A stretch of DNA of 64,000 nucleotides from Stenotrophomonas sp. SAU14A_NAIMI4_5 (GTDB taxonomy: Bacteria; Pseudomonadota; Gammaproteobacteria; Xanthomonadales; Xanthomonadaceae). Numbering within the stretch: the stretch's first letter is position 1; each line of letters starts with the position of its first letter. The position numbers were made by a program, and so were the translations under genes. Positions 1 to 8,305 of this stretch are shown one piece after another. Where the stretch lies: assembly GCF_003086795.1 (NCBI RefSeq), contig NZ_CP026003.1, positions 1,322,777 to 1,386,776 of the forward strand, read 5' to 3'. The notes beneath the pieces are model-generated. The model did not search any database. It worked only from the letters and a program-made list of their open reading frames with translations, and was not told where the DNA came from.

Positions 1-458
1 TCGATCAACCACGCCCGCGCGTCTTCGGCGTCCTGCTCGAACCACGCCTTGGTCGACCCCAACCGGTACGTATACCCCCACGCATCCATGTCGGCCATCA
101 GCTGTTCGCTGCCCACGCCGGGCAGCTGCCCGGCCAGCACGATCTGCAGGTAGCAGGTGGCATCTTCCTCGGGCACCGAGTCGGTGGCGTCGGTATGCAC
201 CTGCGCGCGCCGCTCCGGCGGCAGCACGATCAGGTGGCAGGCTTCGTGCAGCATCGAATGCACCGGCGTGTCGTCACGCACGTAGACGTCGCTGGCGATG
301 ATGCCGGCCTCCGGTTCGCCCCAGTAGCTGCCGGGAATCGGCGCACCGGCCGCCACGTGGTGCAGGCGCAGGTCATGCGCGGCGAGCAGGCGCTGCGCAT
401 CGGCGAAGGCGATATCGCCGACGCGGGTGACGTTCGGTTCGGGTGCGGTGTCGGTCAT
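1..458 (-). CDS. Putative HExxH metalloprotein, C-terminus missing
   Basis: The reading frame starts at ATG 458 (MTDTAPEPNVTRVGDIAFAD) and runs off the left edge, so about 152 residues are visible. Around residue 74 it contains MLHEACHLIVLPPERR, a HExxH pattern of the kind that binds zinc in metalloproteases. It is followed by an acidic stretch (VPEEDATCYLQIVLAGQLPG) that could supply a third ligand. There is no signal peptide or membrane segment, so it should be cytoplasmic. It lies 47 bp downstream of minE on the same strand and may be co-transcribed with the min genes, though a GC-rich inverted repeat (gccccgccc / gggcggggc) sits in the gap. I do not recognise the family, and peptidase activity is not shown. 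Confidence 0.7.
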   Translation of the reverse strand, partial: MTDTAPEPNVTRVGDIAFADAQRLLAAHDLRLHHVAAGAPIPGSYWGEPEAGIIASDVYVRDDTPVHSMLHEACHLIVLPPERRAQVHTDATDSVPEEDATCYLQIVLAGQLPGVGSEQLMADMDAWGYTYRLGSTKAWFEQDAEDARAWLI

Positions 459-505
459 GCGGGGTCACACGGCCCCGCCCATGCAGGCACGGGCGGGGCA
501 GGGGG

Positions 506-766
506 TCAGGGTTTTTCCGGGCCTTCGGGCAGCGCCACGGAGATGTCCAGCACGTCGTGCTGACCATCCTTCACCAGGTCGACCTTCACCGCGTCGACGT
601 CGATGTTGACGTACTTCTTGATCACTTCCAGCAGCTCGCGCTGCAGCAGCGGCAGGTAGTCCGGGCCACCACGGTTGCTGCGTTCCTGCGCGATGATGAT
701 CTGCAGGCGGTTCTTCGCGGTTTCGGCGGTGGTCTTCTTCGCTTTGAGGAAATCGAACAGGCCCAT
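506..766 (-). CDS. minE: Cell division topological specificity factor MinE
   Basis: This 86-residue protein has the normal MinE length. It starts [20 protein letters not shown], the amphipathic membrane-targeting and MinD-contact region, followed by [12 protein letters not shown], the anti-MinCD helix. The C-terminal half ([24 protein letters not shown]) is the topological specificity domain. MinE stimulates the MinD ATPase and drives the pole-to-pole oscillation that keeps the division site at midcell. The ATG lies 2 bp after the minD stop, the usual tight minC-minD-minE arrangement, so translational coupling is likely. Confidence 0.97.
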   Translation of the reverse strand: MGLFDFLKAKKTTAETAKNRLQIIIAQERSNRGGPDYLPLLQRELLEVIKKYVNIDVDAVKVDLVKDGQHDVLDISVALPEGPEKP

Positions 767-768
767 GC

Positions 769-1578
769 TTACCCTCCGAACAGCTTGCTGAAGAAGCCCT
801 TCTTCTCGACGTTGGTGAAGCGCATCGGGCGCTCTTCGCCGAGGATGCGTGCAACGGCATCGTCGTAGGCCTGGCCGGCGGCCGATTCCACGTCCAGGAT
901 GACCGGCTCGCCCTTGTTGGAGGCATTGAGTACGTCGCCCGATTCGGGGATCACGCCGATCGCCTTCAGGCCCAGCACTTCCTCGACGTCGGCGATGCTC
1001 AGCATCTCACCGCTTTCCACGCGCACCGGCGTGTAGCGGGTCAGCAGCAGGAAGGCCGGCACGTTCTGGCCCGATTCGGCCTTGTGGGTCTTCGAATCCA
1101 GCAGGCCGATGATGCGGTCCGAGTCGCGCACCGAGGACACTTCCGGGTTCACCACGACCACGGCGCGGTCGGCGAAGTACATCGCCAGGAAGGCGCCCTT
1201 CTCGATGCCGGCCGGGGAGTCGCAGATGATGTAGTCGAAGCCGTCGGCGGCCAGGTCCTTCAGGACCTTGCCCACGCCTTCCTGGGTCAGCGCATCCTTG
1301 TCGCGGGTCTGCGAGGCAGCCAGCACGTACAGGTTGTCGAAGCGCTTGTCCTTGATGAGGGCCTGCTTGAGGGTCGCTTCGCCGTGCACGACGTTGACGA
1401 AGTCGTACACCACGCGGCGCTCGCAACCCATGATCAGGTCGAGGTTGCGCAGGCCGACGTCGAAGTCGATCACGGCCACCTTCTTGCCGCGCCGCGCGAG
1501 GCCGCAGGCCAGGCTCGCGCTGGAAGTGGTCTTGCCGACGCCGCCCTTGCCGGAGGTGACTACGATGATTTCAGCCAA
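769..1578 (-). CDS. minD: Septum site-determining ATPase MinD
   Basis: This ParA/MinD-family ATPase recruits MinC to the membrane and is released by MinE. I start it at TTG 1578, preceded by AGGAGA at good spacing. This gives a 269-residue product beginning (M)[17 protein letters not shown], the correct MinD length. An upstream ATG in the same frame would add 26 residues not found in MinD. The deviant Walker A motif has both lysines (K11, K16). Further on are [20 protein letters not shown] and the switch region [12 protein letters not shown]. The C-terminus [16 protein letters not shown] is the amphipathic membrane-targeting helix. It lies between minC and minE in one operon. Confidence 0.96.
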   Translation of the reverse strand: MAEIIVVTSGKGGVGKTTSSASLACGLARRGKKVAVIDFDVGLRNLDLIMGCERRVVYDFVNVVHGEATLKQALIKDKRFDNLYVLAASQTRDKDALTQEGVGKVLKDLAADGFDYIICDSPAGIEKGAFLAMYFADRAVVVVNPEVSSVRDSDRIIGLLDSKTHKAESGQNVPAFLLLTRYTPVRVESGEMLSIADVEEVLGLKAIGVIPESGDVLNASNKGEPVILDVESAAGQAYDDAVARILGEERPMRFTNVEKKGFFSKLFGG

Positions 1579-1613
1579 AGGACTTCTCCTGATGATTCTG
1601 TTTTGGGGCTGCG

Positions 1614-2408
1614 TCAGTCCAGCGCAGCGATCTTGATCTGGTCCTGTTCCAGCCACACCTGCACGGCCTTGCCGCGCAGGTTGTCCGGCACATCGTCCAG
1701 TACCTTGTAGTGGCCTGCAATGGCGACCAGTTCCGCATGGAAATCACGGCAGAAAATGCGTGCCGCGGTGTTGCCCTGGGCCCCTGCCAGCGCGCGGCCG
1801 CGCAGGGTCCCGTAGATATGGATGCTGCCGTCGGCGATGACCTCGGCGCCTGCGCCGACGGTGGCCATCACGGTCAGGTCGCAGTTTTCCGCGTACAGCT
1901 GCTGGCCCGAGCGCACGTTGCCAAGCTGCATGCGACCCGGCTGCGGTGCGGCCGCATCGGCGGCGTTGCCCACCGGTGCGACGGGAGCCGGGGCCGGTTC
2001 GGCCTTGGCGGCGCGACGCGGTTCCGGTGCGGGCGCGGGCGGCGGCGGGGCCGGTTCGGCCTCGGCACGCTCGTACTGCGCGCGGAACTTGGCCAGCAAC
2101 GGCAGGCCCAGCTGCTGCGAGAGCAGGTCGACCGCGGTGGTGCCATAGGCCAGCGCCACTGGCAGCACGCCGGCGCTGCGCAGCCCGTCCACCAGCGCCT
2201 GCGCGGTGGCCACGTCGGGCACCTGGCTCAGGCCGCCGAAATCGAGGATGACCGCCGCACGGCCGAACAGCTTCGGCGCACGGTTCACCCGCTCCTGCAT
2301 TTCCTGCACGAGGCGTTCGACATCAAGGGTACGGATGCGCAGGTTGGCGATGCCCACCTGGCCGATCTTCAGTTCACCGGCCTGTTCGTAATCGAAATTC
2401 ACCGCCAC
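1614..2408 (-). CDS. minC: Septum formation inhibitor MinC
   Basis: This 264-residue FtsZ-assembly inhibitor has the two-domain MinC layout. The N-terminal FtsZ-inhibiting domain (about residues 1-110) includes VQEMQERVNRAPKLFGRAAV and the segment ILDFGGL. A Pro/Ala-rich linker follows (about 115-155). The C-terminal beta-helix (GRMQLGNVRSGQQLYAENCD onward) dimerises and binds MinD; its typical GSIHIYGTLRGRALAG segment is present. The linker is longer and more proline-rich than in E. coli MinC. It is the first min gene here, starting 2 bp after the acetyltransferase stop codon. Confidence 0.96.
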   Translation of the reverse strand: MAVNFDYEQAGELKIGQVGIANLRIRTLDVERLVQEMQERVNRAPKLFGRAAVILDFGGLSQVPDVATAQALVDGLRSAGVLPVALAYGTTAVDLLSQQLGLPLLAKFRAQYERAEAEPAPPPPAPAPEPRRAAKAEPAPAPVAPVGNAADAAAPQPGRMQLGNVRSGQQLYAENCDLTVMATVGAGAEVIADGSIHIYGTLRGRALAGAQGNTAARIFCRDFHAELVAIAGHYKVLDDVPDNLRGKAVQVWLEQDQIKIAALD

Positions 2409-2410
2409 GC

Positions 2411-3007
2411 TCAGGTCCCCGTCGGCCGCTGTGCCTGCACCGGCAGCTGCCGGTCACGCGCCCATGCCACATCCGGCAGCTTGCCGCCGTAGGTCTCGTG
2501 GACCCACGGGTAGCTGCACAGTTCCTTGGCCAGCATGCTGGCGCGCACGTCGACGTGCGGCATGGTGTTCTGGCCCAGCTCGCGGAAGCCGAAGCTGCCG
2601 TGGAAGAGCAGGGCGGCGTCGGCGCCGTGGTCCAGGAACACCTCGCAGGTCATCTGCGGGTAGCGCAGCTCGGCAAAGCTCTGCGCATCGGCATAAAACG
2701 CACGGCCGACGCCACCACCGCGACGGCGGCTGGCGACCACGATGCGGTCGATATAGAAGAAGGGCGTGGCCAGCTGCTGCTTGAACCAGGCGAAGTTGCT
2801 GCTGTCGTGCTGGCTGTCGCTGCCGAAGCCGATCAGGAAGCCGGCCAGGTTGCCGTCGCGCTCGGCGACGCGGAAATACTCAGCGGTATCGTAGAACAGG
2901 TGCAGGCGTGCGGCATCCAGCGGAAGGATGGCCAGGCCAGCATTGTTGTTCAAAGCCAGGACGGAATCGAGCTCGTGCTCGCGCACGTCGCGGATGACAA
3001 TCGACAT
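2411..3007 (-). CDS. GNAT-family N-acetyltransferase
   Basis: This 198-residue cytoplasmic protein has a GNAT fold. The acetyl-CoA binding motif A is seen as FFYIDRIVVASRRRGGGVGR (about residues 82-101), followed by the helix AFYADAQSFAELRY. The LFHGSFGFRELGQN segment is motif B and ends in the FGF pattern common in the family. The substrate cannot be deduced. The gene lies immediately upstream of minC (2-bp gap) on the same strand, so it should be transcribed with minCDE. That linkage is the only hint of a role and may be only organisational. Confidence 0.88.
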   Translation of the reverse strand: MSIVIRDVREHELDSVLALNNNAGLAILPLDAARLHLFYDTAEYFRVAERDGNLAGFLIGFGSDSQHDSSNFAWFKQQLATPFFYIDRIVVASRRRGGGVGRAFYADAQSFAELRYPQMTCEVFLDHGADAALLFHGSFGFRELGQNTMPHVDVRASMLAKELCSYPWVHETYGGKLPDVAWARDRQLPVQAQRPTGT

Positions 3008-3158
3008 TGTGACTCCGTGGGGTAACGCGGTTGGTCCATCAACGGACCCTGCGCACGATTATTGCATGCCCGGGGCGGGCTGCGGCATGAACAGGGGGAA
3101 GGGCATGCATGACTTTCGCCAGAGTGCAGCAGGAGGGCTTCAACCGTAGAGTGCTGGC

Positions 3159-4352
3159 ATGTTGGGAGTCCTCAGCCATACCCGTGTCCTGCGACTGGCC
3201 GGCCTGTTCACCTGGGTCATGGTCGGCCTGCCCCTGGCCTATTCGCAGTTCGAGAACCTGCATGCCCGTGCCGACATGGGCGGCTGGGCCGTGCTGCTGT
3301 TCCTGGCGTACCTGTCCTTTGGCGCCGCCTACTTCCGCCTGACCCGCTCGCTGCGCAGCGACAGCCACACCACCTGGCTGGACCGCGGCCTGCTGCTGCT
3401 GCTCACCGTGTCCGCGCTGGGGGTCAGCTTCCTCAGCGGCTCGGGCCTGGGCAGCATCCTGATGATGGTCGCCGCCGGGGTCATCCCGTGGATGCTGTCG
3501 GTGCGGCTGGGCGTGCTGTGGCTGCTGGTCAGCCAGCTGGCCGTGGCGCCGGTCTATTACATGCTGCTGCGTTTCCCGCTGTTCGAGGCGGTGATGCAGT
3601 CGCTGCTGTATGGCGGCTTCTCCATGTTCATCTTCGTGACCAGCCTGGTCGCGCGGCAGCAGACCGAGGCCCGCGACGAGCAGCGCCGCCTGAACGCCGA
3701 GCTGCGCGCGACCCGCGCCCTGCTGGCCGAAAGCGCGCGGGTCAACGAGCGCACGCGCATCTCGCGCGAACTGCACGATGTGCTGGGCCACCAGCTGACC
3801 GCGCTGACCCTGAACCTGGAAGTGGCCGGGCACCTGGCCGAGGGCCAGGCGCTGGAACACGTCAAGCGCTCGCACACCCTGGCCAAGCTGCTGCTGGGCA
3901 ACGTGCGCGAGGTGGTCAGCCAGCTGCGCGAGACCGGCGCCATCGACCTGGCCGCCGCGCTGCGCCCGCTCACCGAGAACGTGCCCTCGCTGGACATCGT
4001 GCTGGACGTGGAGGAGCCGCTGAACGTGGAAGACCCGCAGCGCGCCCACGTGCTGCTGCGCTGCACCCAGGAAATCATCACCAACGCGGTGCGCCACGCC
4101 CAGGCGCGCCACCTGTGGATCCGGGTGTACCGTGAGGTGCCGGGCCTGGTGGTGGTGGACGCCCGCGACGACGGCGTCGGCGCACAGATGGTCAATGCGG
4201 GCAATGGCTTGCGCGGGATGCGCGAACGCCTGCAACAATGTGGCGGCCAGCTGCAGGTGGACACCCACCCCGGCGAAGGCTTCCGCCTGCGGGCCACGGT
4301 TCCGGCAACGGTACTGGCGGCCCTCACCGAGGTTCCTGAAGGAGTGCGTTGA
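3159..4352 (+). CDS. Membrane sensor histidine kinase, DesK/NarL (HisKA_3) type
   Basis: This 397-residue kinase has about five or six hydrophobic segments in residues 1-165 and no large periplasmic domain, suggesting that it senses membrane state. A short coiled-coil linker (QQTEARDEQRRLNAELRATR) leads into the HisKA_3 box ERTRISRELHDVLGHQ, with His206 as the predicted phosphorylation site. The HATPase domain follows, with N-box EIITNAVRHAQ, G1 DARDDGVGAQ and G2 GNGLRGMRERLQQCGG. The stop codon overlaps the start of the response regulator by one base (TGATG), so the two form a translationally coupled pair. The layout resembles DesK of the DesKR lipid-fluidity system, but the ligand is unknown. 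Confidence 0.93.
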   Translation: MLGVLSHTRVLRLAGLFTWVMVGLPLAYSQFENLHARADMGGWAVLLFLAYLSFGAAYFRLTRSLRSDSHTTWLDRGLLLLLTVSALGVSFLSGSGLGSILMMVAAGVIPWMLSVRLGVLWLLVSQLAVAPVYYMLLRFPLFEAVMQSLLYGGFSMFIFVTSLVARQQTEARDEQRRLNAELRATRALLAESARVNERTRISRELHDVLGHQLTALTLNLEVAGHLAEGQALEHVKRSHTLAKLLLGNVREVVSQLRETGAIDLAAALRPLTENVPSLDIVLDVEEPLNVEDPQRAHVLLRCTQEIITNAVRHAQARHLWIRVYREVPGLVVVDARDDGVGAQMVNAGNGLRGMRERLQQCGGQLQVDTHPGEGFRLRATVPATVLAALTEVPEGVR

Positions 4353-4993
4353 TGATTCGCGTCTGCCTGGTCGATGACCAAACCCTGGTGCGGCAGGGAA
4401 TCCGCTCCCTGTTGGCGCTCGACGACGGTATCGAAGTGGTGGCCGAGGCCGCCGATGGCCGCCAGGCCGTCGAACTGGTGCCGCAGGTGCGTCCGGACGT
4501 GGTCCTGATGGACATGCGCATGCCGGTGATGTCCGGCCTGGAGGCGCTGCAGGTGCTGTCGCGCCAGGAGCAGCTGCCGCCGACCATCATCCTGACCACC
4601 TTCGACGACGACCAGCTGGTGCTGGCCGGGCTGAAGGCCGGTGCCAAGGGCTACCTGCTCAAGGACGTCACCCTGGCGCAGCTGGTCGGTGCCATCCGCA
4701 CCGTGGCCGAAGGCGGTTCGCTGGTGCAGCCGGCGGTGACCCAGCGCCTGCTGTCGGGCCTGGAGCACATGCGCAACGACTTCGTCAGCCTGGACCGCCC
4801 GGACCCGCTGACCGACCGCGAGACCGAGATCCTGCGCCTGATGGCCAGCGGTTTCTCCAACAAGGAGATCGCCAATTCATTGGGGGTCGCCGAAGGGACC
4901 ATCAAGAATCACGTGTCCAACATCCTGTCCAAGCTGGGGGTGCGCGACCGCACCCGCGCCGTGCTCAAGGCGTTCGAACTTCAGCTGGTCTGA
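4352..4993 (+). CDS. NarL/FixJ-family response regulator
   Basis: This 213-residue regulator pairs with the kinase at 3159-4352. The receiver domain has the acidic pair Asp8-Asp9, phosphoacceptor Asp54 (VLMDMRMPVMSG), the Thr in ILTTFDDD and Lys in GYLLKD. The C-terminal LuxR-type helix-turn-helix (LTDRETEILRLMASGFSNKE, then IANSLGVAEGTIKNHVSNIL) is complete. I choose ATG 4352, which overlaps the kinase stop, over a TTG three bases earlier. Its targets are unknown; the next gene on the same strand (5225) follows after 231 bp. Confidence 0.94.
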   Translation: MIRVCLVDDQTLVRQGIRSLLALDDGIEVVAEAADGRQAVELVPQVRPDVVLMDMRMPVMSGLEALQVLSRQEQLPPTIILTTFDDDQLVLAGLKAGAKGYLLKDVTLAQLVGAIRTVAEGGSLVQPAVTQRLLSGLEHMRNDFVSLDRPDPLTDRETEILRLMASGFSNKEIANSLGVAEGTIKNHVSNILSKLGVRDRTRAVLKAFELQLV

Positions 4994-5224
4994 AAAAGTC
5001 CTTTTGCGACAACGATTTGGGCCGAGCCCGGGGCGCCGGAGCGGGGTGCCCCCTACTTGCGGGGGCCCCGGATGCGTTACTCTTCAAAATCTTTGTCCAT
5101 ACAAATCCGCAGCCGGCACGGAAACCGGTGCGCCAATCCGATAAACAATGCCTGCGAAGCCTGCTAGGATTGGCGCTTCGCTTCAATCAACCCGGCCGTG
5201 GGATCGGCCCCGGAGACTCTCTGA
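4994..5224. other. Intergenic region after the two-component pair
   Basis: No gene is seen in this 231-bp stretch. Around 5053-5080 it has a GC-rich inverted repeat (gccccc / gggggc around a tacttgc loop) without a T-run. It could end the kinase/regulator transcript or form a leader hairpin. The promoter of the SRPBCC gene must lie here, but I cannot place it with confidence. Confidence 0.4.
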
Positions 5225-6298
5225 ATGACCCGTATTATCGAGTTCCTGATCGCCTTGGGGATCGTGGCTGGCCTGTTCGTCATTATTGGCGTCTGTCTGC
5301 CGGGCGAGCGTCACATCACCGAAAGCATCGAGACCAACCGCAAGATGACGATCGTGTACGACACGGTCAACAGCCTGCGCCGCTTCAAGGACTGGAACCC
5401 GCTGGTACTGCGCGATCCCGCCGTTGATCTGAAGCTGTCCGGCCCGGCCTCCGGCGTCGGTGCCACTCTCGACTTCTCCTCCAAGGACCTGGGCAACGGT
5501 TCCTGGAAGATCACCGAGTCGGAAGAAAACAAGCGCGTTGTGATCGCCGTCGAAGACCCGACCAAGGGCCACGACAAGGTGACCACCTTCACCCTGGAGC
5601 CGACCGGCAAGGGTGGCCGTAACGTCAAGATCACCCAGGATTACTCGGTGAAGTACGGCTTCGACCTGTTCGGCCGCTACGCAGGCCTGTATGTCAGCCG
5701 CCAGATCGGCGATGACATCAAGATGGGTCTGTCGCGCATGGCGAACATGCTGGCCACCGTGCCGAACGTCGACTACCGCACCGCCGAAGCCCCGCTGACC
5801 GATCTGGCGATCGTGGAAGTGCCGGCCGAAGACCTGCTGGTCGTCAACGCCGGTAACGTCGACCGCGGCCAGGACACCATCACCAAGTCCATCAAGGACA
5901 ACCAGGAGTGGATCAAGCGCGTGATGGAGGCCAATGGTCTCGAAGCCGCTGGCCCGTTCCGCATCATCACCACCGATTTCGGTGCTGAGAAGTACGCCTT
6001 CGACATCGCCCAGCCGGTGAAGAAGAAGGGTACCGAAGGCACTGCCGCTGAAGAACTCAGCGTCAAGATCGACGGTGGCGCACCGGTGAAGTACGTCCGC
6101 GTTGCTCCGCATCGTTCGGCCCACGCGGCCTACACCGGCCACATGGCTGGCCTGGACATCGCCCGCAACGCACTGCGTGCCTGGGCTGTGACCAACGGTT
6201 CGGAAGTGGTCGATCGCCCGTACGAATCCTGGAAGGACGGTCTGGACAAGTCGTTCACCCCGGAAGGTACCTACGACATCTACTGGGCCGTCAAGTAA
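5225..6298 (+). CDS. Membrane-anchored SRPBCC-domain / GyrI-like protein
   Basis: This 357-residue protein has one N-terminal transmembrane segment (IIEFLIALGIVAGLFVIIGV), then a polyketide-cyclase-like SRPBCC domain (about residues 30-175). That domain includes NSLRRFKDWNPLVLRDP and GSWKITESEENKRVVIAVED. The C-terminal half (about 195-357) resembles GyrI-like small-molecule-binding domains, with AHAAYTGHMAGLDIARNALR and ending GTYDIYWAVK. Both parts form ligand-binding cavities, so a role in binding a hydrophobic ligand at the membrane is an inference. It is monocistronic, with a strong terminator at 6331-6363. Confidence 0.8.
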   Translation: MTRIIEFLIALGIVAGLFVIIGVCLPGERHITESIETNRKMTIVYDTVNSLRRFKDWNPLVLRDPAVDLKLSGPASGVGATLDFSSKDLGNGSWKITESEENKRVVIAVEDPTKGHDKVTTFTLEPTGKGGRNVKITQDYSVKYGFDLFGRYAGLYVSRQIGDDIKMGLSRMANMLATVPNVDYRTAEAPLTDLAIVEVPAEDLLVVNAGNVDRGQDTITKSIKDNQEWIKRVMEANGLEAAGPFRIITTDFGAEKYAFDIAQPVKKKGTEGTAAEELSVKIDGGAPVKYVRVAPHRSAHAAYTGHMAGLDIARNALRAWAVTNGSEVVDRPYESWKDGLDKSFTPEGTYDIYWAVK

Positions 6299-6330
6299 GC
6301 CTCGGCTGACCCATGTAATGTTGGATACGA

Positions 6331-6363
6331 AAACGCGCCGCTTCCTGCGGCGCGTTTTTTTTT
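6331..6363 (+). terminator. Rho-independent terminator of the SRPBCC gene
   Basis: A perfect stem aacgcgccgc / gcggcgcgtt with a five-base loop is followed by an eight-to-nine T run, 33 bp after the stop codon at 6298. Confidence 0.93.
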
Positions 6364-6400
6364 GATCTGCGCCCCGTGGGGCGCTGCGCAAGGAGCAGTC

Positions 6401-6772
6401 ATGTTCAATCCGGAACGACGCGCGCGTAAACCTTCCCTGCTGGCCTGCCTGGGCGCGCTGCTGGCAGCGGCCTCGATCGGCCTGTCCGCCTACGCGGCGC
6501 ACGGCGTGGCCGATCCGCTGGCCCAGCAGCATCTGAACATGGCCGCGCTGTATGCCTTCGCCCACGGCGCGGTGCTGTTGGCGCTGGGCCCGCGCGCGCA
6601 GGGGGCGATCGCCCACCTGGGGTTGTATGTGCTGCTGCTGGGCGTGCTGCTGTTCTCCGGCAGCCTGGCCGGTGCGGCCCTGTGGCAGTGGCCGACGCGG
6701 CTGGCGCCGGTGGGCGGCACCACGTTGATGGCAGGGTGGGTGCTGCTGGCGATCAACGCGCTGAGGCGCTGA
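6401..6772 (+). CDS. DUF423 small membrane protein (YgdD type)
   Basis: The product is 123 residues from ATG 6401, which has AAGGAG eight bases upstream. An earlier in-frame ATG at 6362 lies inside the preceding terminator and has no ribosome binding site. Four hydrophobic segments are visible, including LLACLGALLAAASIGLSAYA, LYAFAHGAVLLALG, LGLYVLLLGVLLFSGSLAG and TTLMAGWVLLAI. The GLSAYAAHG and FSGSLAG patterns are typical of DUF423 inner-membrane proteins. Their function is unknown. Confidence 0.87.
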   Translation: MFNPERRARKPSLLACLGALLAAASIGLSAYAAHGVADPLAQQHLNMAALYAFAHGAVLLALGPRAQGAIAHLGLYVLLLGVLLFSGSLAGAALWQWPTRLAPVGGTTLMAGWVLLAINALRR

Positions 6773-6786
6773 CGGCCGTTGCGACC

Positions 6787-6896
6787 ATGGCCGCCGGGCA
6801 TGGCCCGGCGCTACCCGGTGGGTCAGCGTGAACCGTGTAGAGCCGAGCCCATGCTCGGCTGCGTTTGATCGGGGCCGACCATGGGCTTGGCGCTAC
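6787..6896. repeat. SMAG-type GTAG repeat cluster
   Basis: Three GTAG-headed palindromes lie between convergent genes. An inverted copy has core cgccgggcatggcccggcg ending in CTAC (6790-6814), a direct copy has gtagagccgagcccatgctc (6837-6862), and a degenerate copy ends at 6896. Each folds as a hairpin. Confidence 0.85.
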
Positions 6897-6898
6897 AG

Positions 6899-7702
6899 TC
6901 AGTCGTTCCAGCACCAGTGCCACGGCTCGTAGACGATGCCGTGCGGGTTGTCGCGGGGGTAACTCAGGCTGAAACCATGCGCTCCGGCATTCGCCTGCAG
7001 CCAGGCAAACGCGTCCGTTGCTTCGAAGGTTTCCTCGGCCGGGGCATCGCCCGGCGTGCCGATGTCCAGGGCGTGGCCGCTGTGGTGTTCACTGAAGCCC
7101 GGGGCCGCGTTGACCTTGAGGATCTCGGCCACGCCCAGCCCACGCGCGAGTTTCCGTTCGAAGATGCCCAGCTGGTAGGCGTGGCTGCGGAAGCCGGAGA
7201 TCGCATCCAGCGCCACCCCATCGCGCGCGGCATGCACGCGCATGCGGCGCCAGCCCTGCGCGGCGCCACGGCGCAGCCACAGCGGGCGGCCGAAGCGGTC
7301 GCGGCCAGCAAAGTGCAGCACGCAGGGTTCGGCTTCCAGCGCCAGGCCGCTGTCCTGCGCGTATTCCTGCGCATCCAGCCCCAACTGCTGCAGACGCTGC
7401 TGCAGGCCGGCCAGCGGCAGCCACTGTGCGTCCAGGGTCGCCGCGAACGGGCGCGCTGCGGCAGCGCCGTCCAGCAGCGCCAGCGCGTCCTCCACGCCGG
7501 GTTCGCGCGGCAGGTGCGGCACCAGCGAATGCACGCCCTGCGGCAGCACCGCGGCCAGGTAGCGGCCATCGCGCTTGCGCCGCAGCACCCAGCGCGCACG
7601 CGCCAGCAGGCGCGCATCGAGGTTGCTGCGCGCGCGCAGCAGGTCGGCCGGCCACAGTTCCACGGCCTCGGTGTTGATCAGCAGGGGGGCATGATGGTGC
7701 AT
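6899..7702 (-). CDS. M15-family D-Ala-D-Ala carboxypeptidase (VanY-like)
   Basis: This 267-residue protein carries the M15 zinc-peptidase signature in its C-terminal third: ISGFRSHAYQLGIFERKLAR, then GFSEHHSGHALDIGTPG (zinc ligands His and Asp in the HxxxxxxD pattern) and EPWHWCW (final zinc His). Such enzymes trim stem peptides of peptidoglycan. The N-terminal 130 residues are not recognised, and no signal peptide is visible. A cytoplasmic recycling role or export by an unseen route are both possible. It is the last gene of the operon that begins with the SPFH gene at 10873, 9 bp after the PH-like gene. Confidence 0.88.
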   Translation of the reverse strand: MHHHAPLLINTEAVELWPADLLRARSNLDARLLARARWVLRRKRDGRYLAAVLPQGVHSLVPHLPREPGVEDALALLDGAAAARPFAATLDAQWLPLAGLQQRLQQLGLDAQEYAQDSGLALEAEPCVLHFAGRDRFGRPLWLRRGAAQGWRRMRVHAARDGVALDAISGFRSHAYQLGIFERKLARGLGVAEILKVNAAPGFSEHHSGHALDIGTPGDAPAEETFEATDAFAWLQANAGAHGFSLSYPRDNPHGIVYEPWHWCWND

Positions 7703-7711
7703 GCCCGCAGC

Positions 7712-8305
7712 TTACTGCGGTGGCGTGGTGGCAGCCACCTTGCGCAGCGCGTCCAGCAGGGCCTGCGGCCGGTCCAGGCTGAGCAGCAGGGTGCTGCCGC
7801 CGCGCACCGGAATCACCAGCGTGTGCTGGCGATCAGTAACCAGGGCAAAGCCCTTGCTGCCGCCCTGCAGGCGGAAGTGCCCGGAATAGAAGCCCGGCAT
7901 CGAGTAGCCGTTGGTCTTCATGCGCAGGCCATAGCGGCGGTCGCGGCCAAGGTCGACCACCTCGGCCTGGTCCAGCTGCATCTGCACCACCGGCGTGCGG
8001 CGACGGTACAGGGTCGAGCGCACGTCCAGCACATCCCCCGCCAGGCTGACCCGGCGGCGGAAGAACGCGACGCCCAGGCCCGCACCGATCAGCACCAGCG
8101 TCGCCAGGCTCCAGGCCGCGCTGCCCCACATCCGGAAGAACGGCGGCGACAGGGTGATTTCCATCCACGGCGCATCGGCGGGTGCGTCCTTCAGTTCGGC
8201 CCAGACACAGAGGGCAAAGACCACCAGCAGCGGACCGAGGATCCACAGCACGCGCAGCGGCGAACTCTCTGCAATGTCGAACGTGCGCGGATCGCTGCCG
8301 CTCAT
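7712..8305 (-). CDS. PH-like (bPH) two-helix membrane protein
   Basis: The product is 197 residues from ATG 8305, which overlaps the stop of the upstream hydrolase gene in an ATGA junction. Two transmembrane helices lie near the N-terminus (VLWILGPLLVVFALCVWAEL and AAWSLATLVLIGAGLGVAFF). They are followed by a soluble domain with RRVSLAGDVLDVRSTLYRRR and GGSTLLLSLDRPQALLDALR, the pattern of bacterial PH-like domains such as PF10882. The function is unknown. A farther upstream start would overlap the hydrolase by 180 bp and is rejected. Confidence 0.78.
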   Translation of the reverse strand: MSGSDPRTFDIAESSPLRVLWILGPLLVVFALCVWAELKDAPADAPWMEITLSPPFFRMWGSAAWSLATLVLIGAGLGVAFFRRRVSLAGDVLDVRSTLYRRRTPVVQMQLDQAEVVDLGRDRRYGLRMKTNGYSMPGFYSGHFRLQGGSKGFALVTDRQHTLVIPVRGGSTLLLSLDRPQALLDALRKVAATTPPQ

